In this document: piece after piece, positions 36,070 to 48,067 of the stretch
Layout: each line of letters begins with the position of its first letter
How positions within the stretch are numbered: the stretch's first letter is position 1
Origin: Arachis hypogaea
Taxonomy: Eukaryota; Streptophyta; Magnoliopsida; Fabales; Fabaceae
DNA: 64,000 bases
Reading direction: 5' to 3'
Assembly: GCF_003086295.3 (NCBI RefSeq)
Contig: NC_092038.1
Coordinates: forward strand, 126,073,518 to 126,137,517
Position numbers and translations under genes: made by a program
Notes under the pieces: model-generated
What the model saw: only the letters and a program-made list of their open reading frames with translations
The model's database searches: none
Told to the model about the DNA's origin: nothing

Positions 36070-37740
36070 TTCCAGACCAATCTTGATTCTTCGGACCTGT
36101 CAGAACTTCGCCGTGTGCTTCACCTAGGTCTTGCTCCTGATCAGGAACCCCCTGAGCCAAACCAAATTGCCTCCTCAGTCTATCAGATGCATGTCACTCA
36201 ATACATTCAAAAGATATAAGTGGAACTTTGGCACTCCAAATAGCAGAATGCTGACGGATGTCAGGAGGAATCACGTCCGGATCGGTCCTTCCAATTGCAT
36301 AAGGCTCCCAAACAAACTACACACATTATACAAGTAACCGAGGATTACACACAAAATAATAACACGAGTAAACGAAAAGAACTACTTATTTATTACAACA
36401 AACCTGTCCTTCTTGCAGAAGATCCAGATCTCTCCTATAGTGATCAAGGGTACGATATCTGTATGGCCGATTCTCACGTTCCCAGTTCTGCCACCTGACA
36501 TCAAGCGATTCGTTAACTTACATTTATCAATACAATGTAAAATAAACTATTTCAAAGCGTCTAGTAATTAAATTTACCTATTTGCAATCGAAAAGATTTG
36601 AGGATTGCTTGGAATCGGCGCAATGAATGGTAGACGGATCCATGCCCAGGCAAGCAACAGTGTCAGCGGACCATCAATCTCCTTACAGTCGACACGAGTT
36701 GCTCTATACAACGATCTATACAGGTGTACCAGGCAGGCCGATCCCCAACTGAATTGTATGATCCCGCCAAAGTTACGGAGTAACGGCAGAAACTTCCAGT
36801 GCACCCATGCTGCAGACTTATCTCCAAACATAACGATCCCAAACAATAACATTATATGGCACTTCACGTACCTATGAATCTGGACCTCATCAACCAACAC
36901 TAATCGATTTTTCAATGCTCGAAACCAAACCAACTTAATGAACTTTCCCTGCAGTCTGTCTTCATAGGTGCAACACCAAACTGATCCAAGCATTCAGCCT
37001 CTAAAGCCTCATAACTGCTCAGTGTCGGTCCCGTAACTGGCAAACCATTTGTCGGAAGACCAAGAATTAGCGCCACATCCTCCAGTGTCACGGCACACTC
37101 ACCAACTGGAAAGTGAAAAGTATGCGTCTCAGGGCGCCATCTCTCGACCAGAGCATTAATCAATGCCGACTGACATTGGACAACTCCAATCTGTGAAACA
37201 TGATAAAAGCCGGTGTCCCGTAAATACCCCTCCACTATTGAATTGTACCGATCCGGTGGCATGTAGTGGTTATATTGCAACATTCGAAAACCCTAAACAC
37301 AAACATAATATTAATTAATTATCAAATTAAATTGATCAAATCAAACTTTTATTACCAAATAACCAGTAAAACGTATCCACAACCACAACCAATAAAAATA
37401 ATAATAATAACAATACTGTTAAATAAATAACTATCATATTATATACTAATATTCAAGTAACTATTCAATTATGTTCTAACAATATACATACAACAATAAA
37501 TCAATCATTAATCTTTTATTAAATATTTATGTTTTACTTATAACAAAAATAATTAATTTAATAATATTTAAATCATAATAATTATTTTACTATCCTACGA
37601 ACGTTTAATCATAAATAAATATTATTACTATAAAAATTTATTTATTACTAACAATTAATGCTAACTAAACGATTGGTATCTATCTATTCTATTCTATTAA
37701 GACCGTATCCTAATAAAAATAATAAAACAATCAATATGAC

Positions 37741-37785
<45 letters not shown>

Positions 37786-38232
37786 CAATAAATTCAGTAA
37801 TAATAATTAATTATTTTATTTATTATATCTCCATTTTTAATAACAGTATTATTATTATCATTAATTTAATTATTTTGTTAACAACAATAATTAATTTATT
37901 ATTTTATTATAATATATCATAATCTTTTCTTCTAAATAATCTTATTACACTAATTTTTAATCTCTGCATTATTATACTCTAACATTACTAATTCCTAAAA
38001 TTTAATTAATCAGATTAAAATACTCAGACACTACTACTATTACTACTATTACATTAATTTCTAACATTATCATCATAATAATTTACTAATCTCTAACTTA
38101 ATAATAATTATTATTTTACTTAAAATAAATTTTTTTACAATAAAAACTTACATAATTAGGATGATCAAGATAATTTGCAATGTGAAGCTCCGGACGATTA
38201 ACATCTTTTATTATTCTTCTTCTTCTAGGCAT
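36070..38232 (-). pseudogene. Plant mobile domain (PMD / MAIN-like) protein, broken
   Basis: Exons on the minus strand: 38152-38232 (start MPRRRRIIKDVNRPELHIAN), 36578-37292 (MLQYNHYMPPDRYNSIVEGY, then VTLEDVALILGLPTNG, YVKCHIMLLFGIVMFGDKSA, SWGSACLVHLYRSLYRATR), 36404-36494 (WQNWERENRPYRYRTLDHYR) and a last exon starting at 36315 (FVWEPYAIGRTDPDVIPPDI). This is the aminotransferase-like plant mobile domain (PF10536). Two lesions are visible: a frameshift near 36970 after ECLDQFGVAP, and TGA at 36194-36196 where similar proteins seem to have Trp. Intron 1 is very AT-rich with an ATT run. In Arabidopsis, MAIN and MAIL1 PMD proteins act in meristem maintenance and silencing; this copy belongs to the transposon. 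Confidence 0.85.
37739..37784. repeat. ATT microsatellite
   Basis: About 15 ATT units in the first intron of the PMD gene. Confidence 0.9.
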
Positions 38233-38430
38233 TGTTAGAGAGTGGTCCAATTTTTTTTTATTTTAAACTTTATCAATGGAGGACCATGGATATGTTGCTG
38301 GTGGAGTTGGAGAAGAAGAAACTTTGGGTTGCTGAAAGTGAAAGAGAATGGGAGGCGGGTTCGGCAATCACGAAACTCTAGCTACAAGGGGTGCGGGGCT
38401 ACTTGCATGCGTGACACCTGGTTGTGGGCA

Positions 38431-38516
38431 CAAATCGAACAGTTCGATTTGTGTTCCTTTCCAGCCCCTAAATCGGACCGTTTGATTACCGTGGTGAAAT
38501 CGGTCCGTCCGATTTC
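38431..38516. repeat. Right subterminal palindrome cluster of MULE 1
   Basis: Three palindromes related to AAATCGGACGGTCCGATTT lie at about 38431 (CAAATCGAACAGTTCGATTTG), 38467 and 38497 (GAAATCGGTCCGTCCGATTT). They mirror the left-end cluster. Confidence 0.75.
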
Positions 38517-38609
38517 TTCATCCCAACCGTCACAGTTAGGTAAAGCACCATAAACACCCATAACGTGGTTATACACCATGTCCTTTCCAATATGTAAAAT
38601 AAAAAAGTG

Positions 38610-38618
38610 GTTGCATGC
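38610..38618 (+). repeat. Target-site duplication, right copy (MULE 1)
   Basis: GTTGCATGC, one mismatch from the left copy at 32331-32339. Confidence 0.65.
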
Positions 38619-38710
38619 TTCATAACAATTAAACTTATTTTTCTAAAATTTATTAGCAAAATAATTAATTTTCTTATTCATTACACATGAAAAGGGTTTA
38701 AATGAAATCT

Positions 38711-38771
<61 letters not shown>

Positions 38772-39204
38772 ATACGGACTTACGGAGTAAAATCAAACAG
38801 AATAATAGGGAATTAAACTAAATAGTTTAAAAATATTTGACCTAGCATGGTAAAAATTCACAATACTTTCCGGAACAAAAAATTGATATAATCTGAAAAA
38901 TGAATAAAAGCAAAGGTAAAGCAAAACGACGACATAGTATTGCTGTTTTGCACGCGTATGTGAAACTGGTTAAACCGGGTGTACAAGAACCGGAGTCACG
39001 TACGCGTTTCGGGATCGGCAGCTTGCAACCATCGCCACTTTTCTTCTTCTTCTTCTTCTTCTTCTTCTTCTTCTTCTTCACCGATTTCATCGTTTTTCTC
39101 TCTCCCACGAAACCAGACTAATTATCTTTCCCCATCCTTTTTTCTCTCTCCGCTTCATAGTTTGATTTTAAGAATTCACAAGATCGCAAAAGAAAGGGAG
39201 CAAC
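38619..39204. other. FYVE gene upstream region with microsatellites
   Basis: Holds an AT microsatellite (about 38713-38767) and a CTT microsatellite (about 39040-39079). The latter is 125 bases before the FYVE start codon and probably lies in or near its 5' leader. The open frames through the CTT run (poly-Ser, poly-Lys, poly-Phe) are not genes. Confidence 0.55.
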
Positions 39205-42200
39205 ATGTTGGAGAAGATCGGGTTGCCGCCAAAGCCTTCACTGCGAGGGAATACTTGGGTCGTCGATTCCTCACACTGCCAGGGATGTTCCTCTCAGTTC
39301 ACCTTCATCAATCGCAAGGTTCTTCTTCTTTTTATTTTATTGTATTCTTTTGGGTTCTGTTTCATATTATTCATGATCCGATTGTTCATTCTTTTCTTCT
39401 TCTATGAGCAAATGTTGAAACTTTTGCTTTTAGGGAGAAAGCCCATGATTTCAATTTCTCTATAGAACGATGGCTTATTTTTTATTTTTTACTTTTTTGG
39501 TTATGCCAGTTCTCACTAATTTTTTCATGATCGATTGAAATTTTGTCATTGATGTTGTTACGTTCACAAATAGTTAGTTCTCATTAAGTTAAAAGTGATT
39601 TGAAAATTAGTCGTCAGTGATTTTTCTGGGATAATCCGGTTAAGCTGACTGAATTTTCAATTACAGGGTCTAATTGTATGTAAATGCCATGCTTATAAGA
39701 GATATTATTGTATGTGTATAATTATGTGTTAGATTGCTTCTTAGTTGATCCTAGCTAAATGACTATCTCTTAACTTATTGGCTTTGCATTACAAGAGTTT
39801 AAGTATTTCCAACTGTCAAAATGCTGTGCTTTTCTCTTTGATCCATGAATACAAGAGTAGTTCGTTTGCTCATTTTCCCATTGGGAGAATACGTGCGAAT
39901 TTACTTCCTACTCATTTCTGTAAATGTAGAAAAGAACATCTGTCTATGTCATGTGGTTGTGTTTTGATCTTTTGGTACCACTTCCCTTCTGCATTGCATC
40001 TGTATTTCCAATGAGATGGGTAATTCAATGTTTCTGTTTTAGTCAAATGGAATTTTGGTCTCAATAAACACAATGAGATGGGTTAAGTTAGTATTTTTGG
40101 TCTTCTGTGGAAATTGAAAAATGGGATTATATGCCGGAATATGCTTCTCCATGTTTGCTTATAAGAGTCTTATTGGAACTATGTTAGCAATAATTGTCCA
40201 AAATTTAATAGGCAGTTTTCTTTCATGTTTCAGCATCATTGTAGAAGGTGTGGGGGCTTGTTTTGCAACAGTTGTACCCAGCAAAGAATGGTTTTACGTG
40301 GACAAGGTGATTCCCCTGTACGTATTTGTGAACCATGTAAGAAGCTAGAAGAGGCAGCACGGTTTGAGTTGAGACAGGGACGCAGATTGGGAAGAGGTGT
40401 TTTTCTTTTCTCTCTCCTTTTTTTTTTGAAAAACAAAATCTTTTGTATGTGTACTAGTTTACACTGGAGTTGTACTCTGTCAATTATGTTCTTTCTTTCT
40501 TTATCACTTCAGTTCCATATTTTCAAATATTCACTTCAATTCATCCAGGGAACGTGAAATCAACTTCTAGAGATGAGGATGAAGTTTTAAGCCAGATTCT
40601 TGGTTCTGGTAGAGAGGAAAAAGCTCCCAGCAGTCAAAAATCAATTGGCACTGCATCATCTTCAAGTGCTAAGGGATTTTCTAATTCTGATGACAGCGAA
40701 ATACAACAATTTGTCTCAAATGATAAGCCTGATATTCTGGGCATTGATGTTGGATCCACCACTCCTGATGAGTTACGTCAGCAAGCATTGGAGGAAAAAA
40801 GGAAGTACAAAATTCTGAAAGGAGAAGGGAAATCTGAGGAGGCCTTGAGATCTTTTAAGAGAGGAAAGGAACTTGAGAGGCAGGCTGATTCTTTGGAAAT
40901 TCAGTTAAGGAAGAACCGTAAGAAGATGTTATCTTCTGGAAACTTGTCAGACATTCATAACAAAGGTAGTCCAGAAGAGGTTGGCAGTAAAACAAAGTCA
41001 CTTCCTCATGCGGGTAAAGAAAAGGACGATCTTATGTCTGAACTTAGAGAGCTGGGTTGGTCTGATATGGATCTACATAGTGAAGATAGAAAGCCAGCAA
41101 GCTTGAGTTTGGAGGGTGAACTGTCATCAATCATTGGAGAAGTCCGTCCGAAGACTGGTGAAGAAAAGGGCAGCAGAATTGACAAGACTGAGGTTGTTGC
41201 TCTGAAAAAAAAGGCTCTTACATTGAAGCGTGAGGGTAGGCTTGCAGAGGCGAAAGAGGAATTAAAAAGAGCTAAAATTCTTGAAAAGCAGCTGGAAGAA
41301 CAGGAACTCCTAGCTGAAGCTGAAGATTCTGATGATGAACTATCAGCACTTATCCGTAGCATGGATAGTGAAAAAGAAGGTTCAAATCTGCATGATCATG
41401 GGAAAGGTTTTGATCTTGATGGCCTTATTCATATTTCTGATGATCTTGGTGCTAATTTTGAAGTGACTGAAGAGGATATGATGGACCCTGAATTAGCTGT
41501 TGCTTTGGAGTCAATAGGTTGGACTGAACCTGAACAAACATTCATAAAGTCCCAAACCATTGACAAAGAAGCAGTGCTTAGTGAAATTCAATATTTGAAA
41601 AGAGAAGCTCTTAATCAGAAGCGGGCAGGTAATACTGAAGAAGCAATGGCATCCTTAAAAAAGGCGAAGTTATTAGAAAGGGGCTTTGAGTCGGAAGACA
41701 GCACCATATTTGAAAAGTCCACTGCTGTTCAGAAAAATATGAGTTCTGACATTACAGGTAATGGATCAGACTCCATTCAATTTGATGAGAGAAATACTAA
41801 TGCCACTAATACTTCTGCTTCAAAAATGGCATCAAAAAGCCGACTGATGATTCAGAGAGAGCTTTTGAGCTCGAAAAAGAAGGCTCTTACCTTGAGAAGG
41901 GAAGGAAAACTGAACGAAGCAGAGGAAGAAATGCGAAAGGGGGCTGATCTTGAGCGTCAGCTGACAGAGTTGGACAAGGCTTCAAATCTCAAAGCACCTC
42001 AGATAAGTAGTACCACAGACAATGTCTTGCATACATCAAGAAAGCATTCTGATATTCATAGAAATATGCAAGTTGAGGAAGGAAGTGAAGATGATGTGAC
42101 AGATCAAGATATGTCTGATCCAGCCTATCTTTCACTCCTTAAGGACTTGGGTTGGAATGATGACAGTAATGAACCTTCTAGTTCTCCAAGCAAGCTTTTG

Positions 42201-43982
42201 AAGAAAGAAAATGATCATTCTCTGCCTGTCAGTGATGCTTCTTTAACTAAGAATTCTAGAGCACCAAGAAAAAATAAGGGTCAAATCCAGAGGGAGCTCT
42301 TGGGATTAAAGAGAAAGGCCCTTGCTCTCAGGCGTGAAGGGAAAGCTGAAGATGCAGAGGAAGTGCTAAGCATGGCTAAAGCATTGGAAACGGAGCTTTC
42401 AGAGTTGGAAGCACCAAAAAATGAAGCACGGGTTGAGGCTACTATGATGACACATGAAATCTTAAATCCTCCACTTGAATCTGCAATTGATGAAGAAAGC
42501 AATACTCTTGTTTCGGAAGAGGATATGCGTGACCCCGCCTTGAATTCCATGCTCGTCAATCTGGGGTGGAAGGATGAATTTGAACCTGTGACTGTAAAGA
42601 AAGATCCAGCTAAAAAGGAACCATATATACACAATTCGTCTTCAGGTATTCCTGCTAAAGCTTCTAGGAGTAAGGGTGAGATTCAAAGAGAACTTTTAGC
42701 ATTGAAAAGGAAGGCTCTTGCTTTAAGGCGCCAAGGAGAAATAGAAGAAGCTGAGGAAGTTTTAAGAATGGCCAAGAGTCTGGAAGCTCAAATGGAGGAT
42801 GAAAAATCAGTAATGCCTGAATCATCTGACTTACAGGAAAAACCTGAGAGTTTAAGATCAACTGTTGAAGCGGATAAAGGTTCAGATACAAATATTCCAT
42901 TCTTAAGGGAGTCAGGTAATTCAGTGCTTCCTCCCTCTCAGCCAATCGAAAATAAGGATCCATTATCAGCCAAGGTGAGTGCTTCAAGGGAAAATCTTGC
43001 AGAAAAGATGAACACAGCACAAACAACTGATAATATCACTTCAGATGGCCACTCCATGCATTCAATAGATAGACTTACTAGTGATGGTTCAACAAGTTCA
43101 TCTCAAACAACTAATCCTATTCATTTGGGCTCCTCGGAAAATCTCAACCAAGATCAGCAACTCAAAAACCGTGTTACCACTAAAAGAGAATTGACTGGCA
43201 CAAATGAAAAACCTAGCATTAGCAAGTTAAATGCTGCTCAGAATTATGCTTCCATGGACCACCTACATCAAGATATTTTAGCTCATAAAAGGAAGGCAGT
43301 TACTTTGAAAAGAGAAGGGAAACTTGCAGAAGCTAAAGAAGAACTCCGGCAGGCCAAGCTGTTAGAGAAGAGTTTGGAGGATGGAAGTGTGCAGCCAATT
43401 ACTTCTTCTGCAAATAATGTTCCTGATGCATCTCATGCTGTAAAGAAGCAAGAGTCAACAAGTGTTGCCGCGAAGCAAGAGTCAACAAGTGTTGCTTCAA
43501 AACCATTGAGTAGCCGTGATCGGTTCAAGCTGCAACAGGAGTCCCTGGGCCACAAACGCCAAGCCCTAAAACTACGGAGGGAGGACCGCACAGAGGAAGC
43601 AGAAGCCGAGTTTGAAAAGGCGAAGGCGATCGAAACCCAGTTGGAGGAGTTGGCAGCCCATGATGCCAATAAACCAGATGCAGCAGAAGATGTGACTGTT
43701 GAGGATTTTCTCGATCCTCAACTCTTATCTGCTCTGAAAGCTATTGGAATCGAAGATGCTAATGTTGCATCAAGAGGCCCGGAGAGACAAGAGCCTGTGA
43801 AATCCAATGTCACTAAAGGTGAAAACTCTAACCAAGAAAGAATTCAGTTAGAAGAAAGAATCAAAGATGAAAAAAGAAAGGCGGTTAATTTGAAACGTTC
43901 AGGAAAACAAGCTGAAGCCTTGGACGCTCTTCGACGTGCCAAAATGTATGAAAAGAAGCTGAATTCAATGACATCTGGGTGA
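39205..43982 (+). CDS. FYVE zinc-finger protein with nine helical repeats
   Basis: Three exons (39205-39318, 40234-40396, 40549-43982) join in frame to 1236 aa; the last is very long. A FYVE domain fills about residues 12-80: WVVDSSHCQGC, then NRKHHCRRCGGLFCNSC and VRICEPC, giving eight zinc cysteines/histidines and the R(K/R)HHCRxCG motif that binds phosphatidylinositol 3-phosphate on endosomes. The rest carries nine copies of a helical unit of about 40 residues (for example LKRKALALRREGKAEDAEEV, LKRKALALRRQGEIEEAEEV), reminiscent of DM14 repeats of CC2D1/Lgd proteins. Between them recur short motifs of the form DPxLxxxLxxLGW (EEDMRDPALNSMLVNLGW). Probable orthologue of Arabidopsis At1g61690 (from memory), annotated phosphoinositide-binding. 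Likely endosomal; exact role unknown. Confidence 0.9.
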
Positions 43983-44952
43983 TGATGGTACAGTTTCAAG
44001 CTGGAAATTTTGTTCAAATTGGTGAATTTGCCTTCAATGCTTGTATGCTTTCTTCTGTTCGTAAATATAGGAGAAAATACACATATTTGTCATTCATAAG
44101 CTACAATTGTGTTCCCATGCGGTTCCAAGTATGAAGAGAATCCATGTTGTATGGTAAATATATGGTGCGTTTATTCATATTGTGTGTATGCTTTCTGTTG
44201 AAAACAAGTTCATTGTACGGCTGACCACCTTCTTTATGATCATAGAAACATGATCAAATTTGAAGGTCTATTACTTGATTCACAACTACCACACCGAAAT
44301 TTGAAGGTCTATTGCATGATTAACTAATTCACAACTAAGTTTTATTAGTTGATAAGGTGGGTTATTGGGTGCTACTAACATTGTTCCTATAAGAATTTCA
44401 AAACCCACTCAATCCAAACTTGCTGTATTATTAATGAGCATCCATTATTAAAACATCTTGAATTTCAAATGTCGAAGAGATAAATAGCTATCCCCTAGCC
44501 TCATATGTTTTATCTTTTCCTTCTTCACTTTCTATTTTTGGCTTCTCTGTATCGATCTCTCCTCTTTCCCATAACCTCTTTATCTCATGCATGATGATGA
44601 TGGTAGCAACTGATATCACTTTGCTTGAGTAAAATTCCCTTTTGCCATGTATGGAACTCCAAATTAAGCCTTGCCTTTCCTCTTTCAAGCATCAAACTTG
44701 ATCCTTTTCCATTGATTAACAAATGTAAATCATGTATGCACAAATGCGCAACTTTTACTAGTAGTGTCTCTTACTTGAATAGGATGAGTAACTTATAGAA
44801 ACCTTGGACTAATCCTGTGAAGTGTGATTATTTGCAGGGACGTCTGTGCATAAATTATGAACTTAGGAATGTGGGTCAAAAATTCATTGAAAGGCTTGTA
44901 CATGATCGATGCTATCTGAGTATTAAACAGATTCTTGTGTATATAAAATGTA
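43983..44952. other. Intergenic, no gene recognised
   Basis: 3' region of the FYVE gene followed by AT-rich spacer. A short duplication involving CCGAAATTTGAAGGTCTATT is near 44262-44315. No coding exon was seen. Confidence 0.5.
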
Positions 44953-45255
44953 GAGTAATTACCCAAATCAGTCTCCGAGGATTTTAGAATCAGCAGACAA
45001 ATCAGCCCCTAGTTTATTTTCCGGTAGTGTAATTATCCAAGTTAGTCCCCAAAGATTTTAAAAACGGATATCTTAGTTCCCAAGAAAAACTAATATACAA
45101 ATCAATCCCCAACGTTTCTCTTTGTTAGACATAATAGTCTCTTGTCCAAAAATAAAATAAAATAAAATAATAATTATTATTAATTGCACAATAATATTGT
45201 ACTATATTTTTTTGTATTTTTTGGACAAAAATAATGATAAATTTATTCATTAAAT

Positions 45256-45262
<7 letters not shown>
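44953..45262. repeat. Dispersed repeat, copy 1
   Basis: Sequence such as GTGTAATTATCCAAGTTAGT, CCCCAAAGATTTTAAAAACG and AATCCCCAACGTTTCTCT ends in a TA microsatellite. It recurs at about 55972-56340 in the same orientation, and its last 90 bases recur at 45672-45780. Class unknown. Confidence 0.75.

Positions 45263-45335
<73 letters not shown>
45262..45335. repeat. TA microsatellite
   Basis: About 37 TA units between the dispersed repeat and the first foldback element. Confidence 0.9.
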
Positions 45336-45339
<4 letters not shown>

Positions 45340-45345
45340 TCACTC

Positions 45346-45376
<31 letters not shown>

Positions 45377-45680
45377 TTATTAGAGATTATTTTACATGAA
45401 ATTTAAAGTTAAAACCATTTGATATTTTTGTATTTAATATAATCAAAAGATATCTTACGTAAAAAAAATATATATGTTAGTATTAAAAAATATATATTAA
45501 AAGAAAATATTTTAATTTAGATTTATATTAAATACATATTTTTTTAATACAAATATTTTTTTTAAAATATTACATCTTTTGATTATATTAAATATAAAAA
45601 TATCAAATAGTTTTAACCTTGAATTTCTTATAAAATAATCTCTAATAATTTTATTGATTATTATTATTATTATTATTAAT
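45336..45680. repeat. Foldback (MITE-like) element A
   Basis: The left arm, starting GTGTCACTCAATAATAATAA and including ATTATTAGAGATTATTTTAC and GATATTTTTGTATTTAATAT, is repeated inverted in the right arm (about 45570-45670). The arms are about 110 bases. Confidence 0.75.
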
Positions 45681-45749
45681 TACATAATAATATTATACCA
45701 TAATTTTTTTGTATTTTTTAGATAAAAATAATAATTTATTCATTAGATT

Positions 45750-45781
<32 letters not shown>

Positions 45782-45786
<5 letters not shown>

Positions 45787-45790
45787 ACTC

Positions 45791-45839
<49 letters not shown>

Positions 45840-46106
45840 ACTATTAGAGATTATTTTAGAAGAAATTTAAGATTAAAATTATTTGATATTTTTGTATTTA
45901 ATATAATTAAAAGATGTACTATTAAAAAAAATATTTGTATTAAAAAAATATATTTAATATAAATCCAAATTAAAATATTTTTTTTAATACATATTTTTTA
46001 ATACAAACATATATATTTTTTTATATAGGTCATCTTTTGATTATATTAAATACAAAAATATCAAATAATTTTAACTTTAAATTTTTTGTAAAATAATCTC
46101 TAATAA

Positions 46107-46158
<52 letters not shown>

Positions 46159-46162
46159 GAGT

Positions 46163-46164
<2 letters not shown>
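45782..46164. repeat. Foldback (MITE-like) element B
   Basis: It begins GTCACTCAATAATAATAATA and ends TTATTATTGAGTGAC, a full inverted pair with arms of about 130 bases. It is the same family as element A just to the left. ATA/TTA microsatellites sit inside each end and TA microsatellites flank it. Confidence 0.8.
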
Positions 46165-46220
<56 letters not shown>

Positions 46221-46642
46221 AGACCTAATTTATCTTAATGTGCTGTTTTCGGAACTCTATTAGGGTTTTAGTACATTGCAATTGCAATTTGCATGGACGA
46301 TTTGTTCTCCGAAGGAAACTATTATTTTTAGAGTTTAATTTTGATATATTAATAATATAAAATATTTTATATAATATTTAATTATATTTTTTTTTTAAAT
46401 TTAAATTATTATGTACATAATTAATATTAAAAATAATTATTTGTATTGATATAATATTCTATAATAAAATATATGATAGACTTTTTTATATTAAAAATGC
46501 AATAAAATTAATTTATAATGTTTATAAATGAATAAAATAAGTTTGTATTTATGAAAAATAATTTGTGTGATGAAAAAATTCAAATATTAATTTTGCTATT
46601 GATAAATTTATTAACACTAAAAAATTTTATGAATAAAAATAA
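46165..46642. other. AT-rich spacer
   Basis: TA microsatellite to about 46218, then unannotated AT-rich DNA. No gene seen. Confidence 0.5.
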
Positions 46643-46795
46643 GAGCAATGCTAGGGGGCTAGCAACTTTGGTGATTCGGCTAATTATCAATGATGATCTG
46701 ATGGTGTGAGATTTCATCCAATGGCTCACTTTTTTCTGCTTGTTACATGCTGGCTAAAATTTAATAAAATTGTTGGCTCTCTAGACTTTTTTTCT
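46643..46795. repeat. MITE-like element, copy 1
   Basis: The left end GCAATGCTAGGGGGCTAGCA and the right end (reverse complement AGTCTAGAGAGCCAACAATT) are inverted repeats. Internal sequence matches the element at 47725-47894. It resembles common legume MITEs, from memory. Confidence 0.65.
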
Positions 46796-47724
46796 AAAAA
46801 TAATAATTTATTTTTTTAAAATATAAAATTAATTTCATTTTTTTATAAAAATATTTGTCAATCTTATAAATTTTTATGAATAAAAACAGTTTATAAAATA
46901 TTTCGTAATTTTAGTACATACTCCTGCTGTGATTGTACTCGCTAACAAAATGCTGTGTATAACTGTATATATTTACATTTGCATTTGCATTGTTACAGAA
47001 TTCTATAGTAGTCATAGCATTTATGTTCATCTTCCGTTATTAAAAGAGAGGGACAGTATCCATTCCTATAGGCTATAAATATTTGAGAACTCTAATTCAG
47101 TTATCCACCGTCTATTCTTCACTTAAACAGGCATTAGGCATGTGTTAGCTGAATAGCTGAGACATATTTCCGATTCTGACCTGCTAATTAGTATTATATG
47201 ATATATATCCATTGTTGTGTGTAAGGGATTACATAAATCCCACCAGAAAAATAGCACATTAACTACGACTACTCTATTGTACGTACCTAATAAGATTTTG
47301 GCTGTTATATTGTGTGGTTAAAATGAGTCACATAGAGCTTATACCTTAAGTCCTTAACAACAGGATATTCATTCTTGTTGTGGTTGCCAATGTGGTATTG
47401 GTCTATTCAAGATCTTCTGCAACAACGATTGGCTGGCTAGATAGTATAGTTTCTAAATTAGTGTGCCAACAGTGACATCACGTGCAATTCTCACTTGTTA
47501 CTGTGGATATATAATTAGGTGAATACACCCATGGTAACGTCTTCACATAAAGATAGTACTGTAAATTATTAAATAAATTGATAAGATTGATTAAATATGT
47601 TTAATTAATCATTTAAGAATTCACAATATTTTCTTCGTATAAAGATGTCATTACGTGAATATTCACGATATAATTATACATGAATCCAATAAAGGAAAGC
47701 ACATGCATTACATTAAGAGAAAGA
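46796..47724. other. AT-rich spacer, no gene recognised
   Basis: No coding exon, RNA gene or clear repeat was identified. Confidence 0.45.
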
Positions 47725-47894
47725 AAAATGTTAGGGACTAATAATTTTAGTGTTTTATAATCATCAATTGGTTATTAATAATATTTTTAATGGTGTAAGA
47801 TTATATCTAATAATAAAGATCATTTATTTTTATTTTGATGATTAAATGCTGGCAAAAAAATATAAAAATTGCTGGCTCCCTAAACTTTTCCTAA
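47725..47894. repeat. MITE-like element, copy 2
   Basis: The left end AATGTTAGGGACTAATAATT pairs with the right-end reverse complement GTTTAGGGAGCCAGCAATTT. It shares internal AATGGTGTAAGAT and AAATGCTGGC segments with copy 1 at 46643. Confidence 0.6.
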
Positions 47895-47983
47895 GAAAAA
47901 AAAACAAAAATGGATGTACCGCACCTATAGTTGCTGCCCGGCTAAGTGAGAAAATAAATGGTGTTTAACTAATATGTGAGTCG

Positions 47984-47992
47984 TCTAGTTTA
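47984..47992 (+). repeat. Target-site duplication, left copy (MULE 2)
   Basis: TCTAGTTTA, identical to 54627-54635, and directly outside the long inverted ends. Confidence 0.75.
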
Positions 47993-48067
47993 GAGTATTT
48001 ATTCAAATTGGTTTCCAAAAAAATTTGAAGTAAACGTTTTAGTTCTCAACAAAATTTAATTATATAA

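Larger units (their letters stand above)
32340..38609. mobile_element. Mutator-like element (MULE 1), about 6.3 kb, transposase plus PMD gene
   Basis: The ends are diverged inverted repeats. Left GGCTATTTTTTTTGCATATG and later GGTGTAACGC, GGTTTATGG pair with right-end reverse complement CACTTTTTTATTTTACATAT and later GGTGTATAACC, CGTTATGGG. Inside are a MuDR-type transposase gene (+) and a plant-mobile-domain gene (-), meeting tail to tail near 36.0 kb. Both ends hold copies of a 19-bp palindrome. Each gene has frameshifts and stops, so the copy is dead but almost complete. PMD genes are known to travel in MULEs and other plant transposons. Confidence 0.85.

Noticed and set aside
38842..39121. 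Poly-lysine, poly-serine and poly-phenylalanine frames
   Set aside because: All derive from the CTT microsatellite in three frames.
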